A program made the position numbers and the translations under genes. Shown here one piece after another: positions 57,815 to 64,000 of a DNA stretch of 64,000 nt (within the stretch, counting starts at the first letter, position 1; the number at the start of each line of letters is the position of its first letter). Origin of the DNA: Thioglobus_C sp964448305. GTDB lineage: Bacteria; Pseudomonadota; Gammaproteobacteria; PS1; Pseudothioglobaceae. The stretch covers positions 14,123-78,122 of the forward strand of contig CAYUWB010000003.1 of assembly GCA_964448305.1 (NCBI GenBank), written 5' to 3'. Under the pieces are notes generated by a model. That model had not been told where the DNA came from. It saw only the letters and a program-made list of their open reading frames with translations, and ran no database searches.

Positions 57815-58831
57815 ATGGTTAAATTTAGAGTTTTATTAACGTTAATCTTATTAAGTGTTCTACATACAGGCGCCCATGGGGTGGAACCTGGAAAGATTAT
57901 TGGTGGGCAAGCATCCACTTTGCCCGATTGGTTTAAAGATAGCTTTTTAGATATTGCTGAAGATGTTGAAGAGGCCAGTGATGAAGGTAAACATCTGATG
58001 CTTTATATGCATCTTTCTGGTTGTCCTTATTGCTATAAGATGGTTGAAGAGGGTTTTAAAAATACTGACAATACTCAAATTATTAAAGATAATTTTGAGG
58101 TGGTGGCGATTAATATTCGTGGAAATAAGGAAGTTTCTTTAAGTGAAGATCTAACTATGACTGAAGCAGAAGTTAGAAATCATTACAAGGTAAATTTCAC
58201 TCCAACAATAGTTTTTCTTGATCAAGATAACAAGTTAGTATACAAAGTAAACGGCTATCGTTCTCCAGAGTACTTTAAGCACGTGCTTAATTTTGTTAAG
58301 GATAAATCTTATCAAGAGACTACATTGGCACAATTTATTAAAAACCAGAGCCGCCAGAAAAAATATGAGTTTAGGTCGCATAATAGCTTTCAAAACATAA
58401 CAGACCTTAGTCTTAAAAAGGAAAAACCGCTCTTAGTTCTATTTGAAGACCAATATTGTGTTTTATGCGATCAACTGCATGATGGGCATTTGCAAAATCC
58501 TGACATTTTAAAAGAAATGGCTTTGTTTGATGTAGTTCGACTAGATGCTGAATCTGACCAAGCCATAATTGATGTGGATGGTAATAAAACCACACCTAAA
58601 GAATATGTGAATAAACTAGGTTTGAATTATCGACCAGGCATCATTATGTTTGATCAAGGCAAGGAAGTAATGCGCATTGATGCACTATTGTATAGTTATC
58701 ATTTTGCTGGACATCTGCGCTATATTGGTGAACGTCATTATCATCAGTATCCAGAAAGTGTATTTGATTATCTGCGCGTTTATCGTCAAAAAATCCTTGA
58801 TTCGGGGCAAGATATTGATATATCAAAATAA
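57815..58831 (+). CDS. Periplasmic tandem-thioredoxin protein (SoxW-like), second copy
   Basis: This 338-residue protein has a signal peptide (about 1-22) and two thioredoxin-like domains with CPYC (Cys70, Cys73; cis-proline in VNFTPTIVFLD) and CVLC (Cys215, Cys218; YRPGIIMFD). It is collinear with the protein at 4080-5111, including the LPDWFKDSFLDIAEDVEEAS start of the first domain. Position after the rhodanese-MBL gene with a good ribosome-binding site suggests a shared sulfur-redox role; this is inference. Confidence 0.87.
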   Translation: MVKFRVLLTLILLSVLHTGAHGVEPGKIIGGQASTLPDWFKDSFLDIAEDVEEASDEGKHLMLYMHLSGCPYCYKMVEEGFKNTDNTQIIKDNFEVVAINIRGNKEVSLSEDLTMTEAEVRNHYKVNFTPTIVFLDQDNKLVYKVNGYRSPEYFKHVLNFVKDKSYQETTLAQFIKNQSRQKKYEFRSHNSFQNITDLSLKKEKPLLVLFEDQYCVLCDQLHDGHLQNPDILKEMALFDVVRLDAESDQAIIDVDGNKTTPKEYVNKLGLNYRPGIIMFDQGKEVMRIDALLYSYHFAGHLRYIGERHYHQYPESVFDYLRVYRQKILDSGQDIDISK

Positions 58832-58834
58832 GCG

Positions 58835-59425
58835 TTAAGTATTCTTTCTCCAGACTAATATTCGATTATTAGCTGGCATTGGGTAATCATCAATAAGCGT
58901 TAATCCAGCCTCTTTAGCCAATTCATCGAGTGCTTCAAAATTTCGAATTGCACTGTGTGGATTTTGTTGTGCAAGCCATACGTCAAAATTAGCATTACTC
59001 TGGCTGGTGTATTGGCCATTGTAGTTAAACGGCCCGTATAGAATAAACAAGCCGTTGGCATTCAGTGTTTTACCCACACCTTTAAAGAAGTCTAGCACCA
59101 TCTCCCAACTCATAATGTGCGTTGTATTGGCAGAAAATATTGCGTCATAAGTGGTCTTTGGCCAAATATGACACACATTAAGCTCTAATGCTGTCGGCGT
59201 GTTAGTTAATTGTGCCTCGTTTATCCAGGCATTAACACTAGGTAAATATATCGCTTGATCGCTTGCTTGCCAAGTAAGATGCGGCAATTGTTGAGCAAAA
59301 TAAACGCAATGCTGCCCCGTGCCACTGCCCACTTCAAGTACAGAGTTGGCAGTTGATAACAAGGGCTTAATCACCGTTAGAATTGGGTCTTTGTTTTGGT
59401 CACAAGAGGGCGAATGTTGTTTCAT
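58835..59425 (-). CDS. DUF938 methyltransferase-like protein
   Basis: This 196-residue protein belongs to DUF938, a SAM-methyltransferase-like family; SVLEVGSGTGQHCVYFAQQLP is the binding loop and FILYGPFNYNGQYTSQSNANFD is a family mark, followed by LVWRK at the end. The reaction is not known. It overlaps the upstream GNAT gene by ATGA and is the last gene of an rsgA unit. Confidence 0.9.
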   Translation of the reverse strand: MKQHSPSCDQNKDPILTVIKPLLSTANSVLEVGSGTGQHCVYFAQQLPHLTWQASDQAIYLPSVNAWINEAQLTNTPTALELNVCHIWPKTTYDAIFSANTTHIMSWEMVLDFFKGVGKTLNANGLFILYGPFNYNGQYTSQSNANFDVWLAQQNPHSAIRNFEALDELAKEAGLTLIDDYPMPANNRILVWRKNT

Positions 59426-60552
59426 GAGTCTTTGTAGGGGTTGTGAGAGTTGACTTCTGCCATATATTTATCTATGTGCTCTTTTTCCATGTCGCAAAAA
59501 TCTTTAATGGGCTGTTTAAAGCCTGCTTCTTTAATCCAGTGTGCTGATTGGGTTAATATGGGCACAAAGCCTCTGGCAACTTTATGCTCGCCTTGAGCGC
59601 CAGGCTCGAACACTTGCAGCTGATGCTTGATAGCATATTCAATGCCTTGATAATAGCATGCCTCAAAATGCAAATAATCTACTTGCTCAGAGCAGCCCCA
59701 GTGGCGCCCATATAGATGCGTATCACTTTTAAACATTAAAGAGCCAGCAACGCATTCCCCTTCAAGATCTGCCAAAAACAGCAACACTTGCTCGGGTAGT
59801 GATTTAGCAATGTCTTTAAAAAAATCAAAGTTAAGGGTAGGTGTGCCGTTTTTTTCTAGAAAAGTTTGATTGTAAAAATTTGAAAAATTTTGCCAATCAG
59901 CCTCTGTGGCACTATTTCCATCTAATTGGCGAATGCTAACCCCTGACTTTTCAACCTTTTTTCGCTCTTGTTTGATATTTTTACGCTTTTTTTGCTTTAA
60001 ATTAGCCAAAAAGTCATCAAAATTGACATAATTTTGGTTATTCCAGTGGAATTGACAGTCATTTCTAGTAAATAGTTGCTGATTTTCCATCCATTGCATT
60101 TCAGAGTTACTTGGAAATAAGCAATGAAAGCTACTGGCATTAATTTTTTCGCAAATATTAACAATGGTGTCTAACAATATGGGAAAAACACGATTTTCTT
60201 CATTTGTTTTGGCTAAAAACCTTACACCACTTGCTGGTGTATATGGGATAGCAGAAGTCAGCTTGGGGTAATAATTTAATCCATGCCTTTCATAGGCATT
60301 ATGCCAAACATGATCAAACACAAACTCGCCATAATTATTATATTTTTCATACAAAATGGCCGCACCAATTAGCTCGTCATTTTCAGTGATGGTTATATGT
60401 CTGGGAATCCAGCCGAATTTTTCACCAACACAATGATGCACCTCGAGCGCGTTTAAAAATTCGTGCTTGCAAAAAGGATTGTCATCGGTAATGAGCGAGT
60501 TCCATTGCGCACGATCAATTTCACTAATATTGTTAACAACGCTAACTTGCAT
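59422..60552 (-). CDS. GNAT/FemAB-like protein (DUF482 family)
   Basis: This 376-residue protein matches the DUF482/'peptidogalycan biosynthesis' family, with NPFCKHEFLNALE, PRHITITENDELIGAAILYEKYNNYGEFV-type blocks, RKNIKQERKKVEKSGV, and FEPGAQGEHKVARGFVPILT in the C-terminal GNAT half. Members are acyl- or aminoacyltransferase-like; no reaction is established. It abuts rsgA and overlaps the DUF938 gene. Confidence 0.9.
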   Translation of the reverse strand: MQVSVVNNISEIDRAQWNSLITDDNPFCKHEFLNALEVHHCVGEKFGWIPRHITITENDELIGAAILYEKYNNYGEFVFDHVWHNAYERHGLNYYPKLTSAIPYTPASGVRFLAKTNEENRVFPILLDTIVNICEKINASSFHCLFPSNSEMQWMENQQLFTRNDCQFHWNNQNYVNFDDFLANLKQKKRKNIKQERKKVEKSGVSIRQLDGNSATEADWQNFSNFYNQTFLEKNGTPTLNFDFFKDIAKSLPEQVLLFLADLEGECVAGSLMFKSDTHLYGRHWGCSEQVDYLHFEACYYQGIEYAIKHQLQVFEPGAQGEHKVARGFVPILTQSAHWIKEAGFKQPIKDFCDMEKEHIDKYMAEVNSHNPYKDS

Positions 60553-61518
60553 TTACGCACCAATGAGTTGCAAATAGTTGGTATAGCGCTTGGGGTGAAT
60601 GTCGCCATTTTCAACCGCGGTTTTGATGGCGCAATTAGGCTCGTTAATATGGGCGCAATTTCTAAATTTACATAAGCCAATAAACGACTTAAACTCTCTA
60701 AATCCGCTTAAGATTTCTTTATCAGTAAGCTCGTCTAGTTGAAACTCACGAATACCCGGAGAATCAATCAAATCACCGCCTGAGGGGATGTGATACAGCG
60801 TGGTGTTAGTGGTGGTGTGTTTGCCGAGTTTGCTCTTGGTAGAGATCTCATTAACGCGCAAATTAAGATCAGGGATTAGCTCATTAATCAATGAAGATTT
60901 TCCCACACCCGATTGCCCTAAAAAGATATGGGTTTTGTCATTAAGCAAGGTTTTTAATTCAGTAATATTGGTTTGCGCTTTCACACTTAAATAATGCACC
61001 GAATAACCGGCCGATTCGTACATAGAAAAATCAGTCTTCACTTGTGCCATGTCTTGGCTTAGTTCAATTTTATTGACCACAATATTAATCGGCAATCCTG
61101 CATTCTCAGCCACCACCAAATAACGATCAATCAGCTCAAATTGATAATGCGGCTCAATGGCCACGACTAGCCAAAGTTGGTCAATATTAGCGGCAATAAT
61201 TTTTTGAGATCGGCTAAGCTGATTATCACGATCAAGCAGGGCGGTAACCACACCTTCATCGTCGTTAATGGTTTGAAAAATAACTTGATCGCCTGCCACA
61301 GAAAGCTCGATATTGCGTCTGCCTGTGCATTGGTAAAGTTCGCCAGATTCGGCCTCAACCAATAAACGCTGGCCATAGCGAGTAATCACTAAGCCTGTTT
61401 GTGCTTTCACTGTATCGTCTAGTAATTCTTCAGAACTATCAGAAGCTTTATTTGCTCTAGCGATGCGCTCAGCTTGGATTTTTTCAATACGCCATTTTTG
61501 GCGTCGTGTTAGACTCAA
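60553..61518 (-). CDS. rsgA: Ribosome small subunit-dependent GTPase A
   Basis: RsgA checks late 30S assembly. The 321-residue protein shows the circularly permuted GTPase order: G4 NKIELS before G1 GQSGVGKSSLIN and G3 DSPGIREFQLD, preceded by an OB fold (AESGELYQCTGRR) and followed by the zinc motif CKFRNCAHINEPNCAI. It is upstream of the GNAT and DUF938 genes, with the stop of rsgA immediately before the next gene. Confidence 0.95.
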   Translation of the reverse strand: MSLTRRQKWRIEKIQAERIARANKASDSSEELLDDTVKAQTGLVITRYGQRLLVEAESGELYQCTGRRNIELSVAGDQVIFQTINDDEGVVTALLDRDNQLSRSQKIIAANIDQLWLVVAIEPHYQFELIDRYLVVAENAGLPINIVVNKIELSQDMAQVKTDFSMYESAGYSVHYLSVKAQTNITELKTLLNDKTHIFLGQSGVGKSSLINELIPDLNLRVNEISTKSKLGKHTTTNTTLYHIPSGGDLIDSPGIREFQLDELTDKEILSGFREFKSFIGLCKFRNCAHINEPNCAIKTAVENGDIHPKRYTNYLQLIGA

Positions 61519-61528
61519 TTTAAATTAA

Positions 61529-61792
61529 CTACTCTTTAAACTTATAGTATTGTTGATTAAGGTAGTCGACAACTGATTTTTCTTCATCAGGGAACCAACC
61601 AGTGCCTAGATTATTAGCGCAAGCGCTTACTTGAGATCTTAAATCAAAGTGATTTTGAATTTTGCTATTGTCTCTGGTGTACATCCCGCCGTCATGACAA
61701 CGAACGCATGACTCTTCGTGTAGTTCTCCACCTTCTTCATTAGCAAAAGCTGTACCGGCAAGCAAGAGGCTGAGTAGTAATATTTTTTTCAT
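61529..61792 (-). CDS. Small monohaem cytochrome c
   Basis: This 87-residue protein has a signal peptide (1-17) and one haem site CVRCH, with an early Met in GGMYTRD that may be the distal ligand. The mature part is only about 70 residues, shorter than most class I cytochromes. It could carry electrons in the periplasm. A similar gene lies directly upstream (61825-62100), and the pair probably arose by duplication. Confidence 0.85.
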   Translation of the reverse strand: MKKILLLSLLLAGTAFANEEGGELHEESCVRCHDGGMYTRDNSKIQNHFDLRSQVSACANNLGTGWFPDEEKSVVDYLNQQYYKFKE

Positions 61793-61824
61793 ATTTTTCT
61801 CCTGTTAATGATTTAAGTATACCT

Positions 61825-62100
61825 TTATCTGTCTAATTCAAAGAACTTGCGTCCTAAATAATGCGTCGTGTCTTCAATGTCTTGATCATTCCAGTCTAGA
61901 TTAAAATGTTGGCTACAAGTGTCCACCCAATGTGATAATTCAACAGAGTCACTTGGCTCGCTCATACCTAAGCCTTGGTAGTAATCTGTACCGTGGCATT
62001 TAGCGCAACTTTCTTCGTATAGCAGTTTGCCATCACTAATATTGGGCTGCGCCATTAATGTGAGCGGCAAAAGAAAAATAGCGAGCAATAAGTTACGCAT
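61825..62100 (-). CDS. Small monohaem cytochrome c
   Basis: This 91-residue protein has a signal peptide (1-17) and one haem site CAKCH, with GMSEPSD following. The C-terminal stretch TTHYLGRKFFEL resembles VVDYLNQQYYKFKE of its downstream neighbour. It overlaps the stop of the M48 protease gene by 8 nt, so it is translationally linked to it. Confidence 0.85.
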   Translation of the reverse strand: MRNLLLAIFLLPLTLMAQPNISDGKLLYEESCAKCHGTDYYQGLGMSEPSDSVELSHWVDTCSQHFNLDWNDQDIEDTTHYLGRKFFELDR

Positions 62101-63340
62101 GGCGTTTTAGCTCGTTGATGCGAATACTTGCACTTGGATGCGAATCATGAAACGCGGAATAAAGCCTATCTGGCGTGAGTGTTGAAGCATTATCTCGATA
62201 GAGCTTAACTAAACTCGATACTAAATCATCGGCATTGGTGTGTTTGGCAGCAAAAGCATCGGCTTCGAATTCATGTTTTCGCGATAGGGCGTTGCTGATC
62301 GGGGCAATGAAAAAACTAAACACTGGCATAACCAGTGTGAATAAAATTAACGCAGTATGGTTGCTCATAGTTTCAACCCCAAGCCCATGAAAAAACCAAG
62401 GCTGATTAATTAAGTAGCCCAATAACGCTAAGCCAAGTAGCGAGATAGTGAATGAAGTTATCATGTGCTTACGAATATGCTTGTGATGAAAATGCCCAAG
62501 CTCATGTGCAAGGATTGCTTCTACTTCTTGATCTTCCATGCCTTTAAGTAACGTGTCAAAAAACACAATACGCTTGTTTTTACCAATACCAGTAAAGTAA
62601 GCATTACCATGGGATGATCTTTTTGAGCCATCCATCACAAACACACCGTCACTTTTAAACCCAGTACGAGTAAGCAAGTTATCAATCTTGTCTTTAAGCG
62701 CTAAATTATCCAATGGTTTAAATTTGTTAAATATTGGGGCGATGTAAGTGGGGTAGAGCCAAAACATCAGTAGTGAAAAACCGGTTAATACCAGCCAAAC
62801 ATAGGCCCACCAATACTCACCCATAACACCCATTAAATACAAAATTGCATAAATAAGCGGCAAGCCAATAATTAGCATTAATATCAAACCTTTGAATAAA
62901 TCCCCAATAAATGTAGCTAGCGTGGTTTTATTAAAGCCAAATTTTTGCTCCAAGACAAATGTACGATAAATACTAAAAGGCAAGTCAATTACGCTACCAA
63001 TCATCATTAGACTAATAATAAAAAACACACCAGTATCAAGTATGTCAAAAGCTTGAGCTTGCCAAGCATTGTCTAGCCAATTCAAACCACCACCAAGTGT
63101 CCATACGAGTAGCACCAGTGTTGAAAACATAACTTCGAAATGATTAACCTTGAGTTTGGCTTGTGTGTATTCGGCCGCTTTTTGGTGATCTTCTAGGGTA
63201 ATTTTTTCACCAAATTCATCAGGCACTTTATTAAAAGAGTTTGCCACTGATTTATCTTGACGCACATTCAACCACAAAAGTGTAATAACGTAAGCAAACG
63301 TGGCAATTAGAAACACCAAGGTGAATAAGTTAAATTCCAT
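62093..63340 (-). CDS. M48-family membrane metalloprotease (Ste24-like)
   Basis: This 415-residue protein has an N-terminal CAAX/Ste24-type membrane region and the zinc motif LAHELGHFHHKH with a distal Glu in HEFEADAF. The start at 63340 (MEFNLFTLVF) is preferred over the longer open frame because it has the ribosome-binding site GGGGAG; the upstream part is unlike the family. Ste24-like proteases remove damaged or misfolded membrane proteins. It leads the two cytochrome genes. Confidence 0.92.
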   Translation of the reverse strand: MEFNLFTLVFLIATFAYVITLLWLNVRQDKSVANSFNKVPDEFGEKITLEDHQKAAEYTQAKLKVNHFEVMFSTLVLLVWTLGGGLNWLDNAWQAQAFDILDTGVFFIISLMMIGSVIDLPFSIYRTFVLEQKFGFNKTTLATFIGDLFKGLILMLIIGLPLIYAILYLMGVMGEYWWAYVWLVLTGFSLLMFWLYPTYIAPIFNKFKPLDNLALKDKIDNLLTRTGFKSDGVFVMDGSKRSSHGNAYFTGIGKNKRIVFFDTLLKGMEDQEVEAILAHELGHFHHKHIRKHMITSFTISLLGLALLGYLINQPWFFHGLGVETMSNHTALILFTLVMPVFSFFIAPISNALSRKHEFEADAFAAKHTNADDLVSSLVKLYRDNASTLTPDRLYSAFHDSHPSASIRINELKRHA

Positions 63341-63524
63341 GACTCCCCAAGAATCGATATTGAATACCAATATTTTACCGCTTTTTTGAATATATCTAAA
63401 ATAATGTTTTTTTTTTGGATAAAAAACAATTATTGGTATAAATACCAAAAAAAAAAAATACCTGTTTACAATGTATCAATTTATAGGGTATATTATGAAC
63501 CTGTTTAATTATTTTGGGGAGAGT

Positions 63525-64000
63525 ATGAAGTTAACTACTTTATCGGTTGCAGTTGCAGCCAGTCTAACTGTATCAGTTGCCACAGCAACAGTATCAAAAG
63601 ATCTTGCTTACACATCTGGCAGTGTTACTGCTAATGAATTAGCAGCGCAAACTTATTTTGTAAACCACTTTTATAGTTTTGATAACTACGGTATCGGTAA
63701 AAAAGGTAAAGACGTTACTGCACTAATTCTTCGTGCTAAAGGCTCAAACCCATTGACACTTACCTTAGAGCGTTATTTAAATAATGCACCTAAGGCTAAA
63801 GGCGTTAACGCTCAAGATTTAGCGATTTTCCGTTCAGGCAAGTTAAAAGGCACGGGCATGTTAATTACTGACTTTGTTGATCAAAACAAATCACAATCAT
63901 ACGAAATCTTCATCCCATCGATTCGTAAAGTGCGTCGTTTTGCAGAACCAGCACGTGATGATTCATGGGGCGGTTCAGACTTTACTTTCGGTGATGTAAC
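63525..64000 (+). CDS. LolA-like outer-membrane lipoprotein-sorting protein, partial
   Basis: The frame begins with ATG at 63525 behind the ribosome-binding site GGGGAG and is open to the window end (158 codons seen). It has a signal peptide (MKLTTLSVAVAASLTVSVA region, cleavage near ATA) and a LolA-like beta-fold start: DVTALILRAKGSNPLTLTLE, DLAIFRSGKLKGTGMLITDF and SYEIFIPSIRKVRRFAEP, the last being typical of the outer membrane lipoprotein-sorting (DUF4292/LolA-like) family seen with MMPL-type exporters. The 3' end lies outside the window. Confidence 0.8.
   Translation, partial: MKLTTLSVAVAASLTVSVATATVSKDLAYTSGSVTANELAAQTYFVNHFYSFDNYGIGKKGKDVTALILRAKGSNPLTLTLERYLNNAPKAKGVNAQDLAIFRSGKLKGTGMLITDFVDQNKSQSYEIFIPSIRKVRRFAEPARDDSWGGSDFTFGDV

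Noticed and set aside
63341..63448. N-terminal extension of the M48 protease
   Set aside because: The segment is rich in Lys, Tyr and Phe, unlike the family, and a good ribosome-binding site precedes the ATG at 63340.
1..64000. Search for CRISPR arrays to accompany the Cas6-like gene
   Set aside because: No series of regularly spaced direct repeats was seen by eye anywhere in the window.

Overview
The window is AT-rich chromosomal DNA from a gammaproteobacterium. Gene content and order (lgt-thyA, rnc-era-recO-pdxJ-acpS, murA-hisG-hisD, lysS, cmk-rpsA-ihfB, slyD, rsgA), together with tandem-thioredoxin proteins, a periplasmic rhodanese/MBL hydrolase, small c-type cytochromes and PhoX, point to a marine sulfur oxidiser of the SUP05/Thioglobus type. 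That assignment is inference; no rRNA is present to confirm it. Almost all of the window is intact coding sequence. No prophage, insertion sequence or CRISPR array was seen.

Layout. 1-5.9 kb: tRNA-Arg, a cysteine-less TlpA-like protein, lgt-thyA, a YjdM zinc-ribbon protein, an antitoxin beside a decayed toxin, a tandem-thioredoxin protein and an orphan Cas6/Cmx6-like RNA endonuclease. 5.9-15.8 kb: rnc-era-recO-pdxJ-acpS, ubiG with two peroxiredoxin genes, lepA, ypjD and ffh. 16-38 kb: a large phosphate-starvation region. 38-53.8 kb: a soluble PDC-sensor protein, hisD-hisG-murA-mlaC, uvrC, HAD and Uup, ccmH-yjbQ-TPR-lysS, cmk, rpsA and ihfB. 53.8-64 kb: tRNA-Lys, slyD, a DUF302 protein, rhodanese-MBL, a second tandem-thioredoxin protein, rsgA, two small cytochromes, an M48 protease and a partial LolA-like gene that runs off the end.

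The phosphate region is the most coherent system. Five PhoB-box-like sites (two 7-mers of TGTAA type separated by 4 nt, usually followed about 10 nt later by a -10 hexamer) lie in front of phoH-plcP-agt, an acidic microprotein with phoX, ppk, pstS-pstC-pstA-pstB-phoU, and aqpS-arsC-ccoS-phoB-phoR. The genes together would sense phosphate (PhoR/PhoB/PhoU), import it (Pst), scavenge organic phosphate (PhoX and a choice-of-anchor I protein), store and mobilise polyphosphate (Ppk/Ppx), replace phospholipids with P-free lipids (PlcP plus the Agt glycosyltransferase; an OlsF-type ornithine-lipid synthase), and handle arsenate that enters with phosphate (ArsC plus an AqpS-type channel).

Other points of interest are the Cas6-like gene with no CRISPR context, a pair of about 110-bp palindromic repeats with conserved ends and diverged arms, a separate MITE-like element after lepA, structured spacers around ffh, and several proteins of recognisable families that have lost expected catalytic or metal-binding residues.
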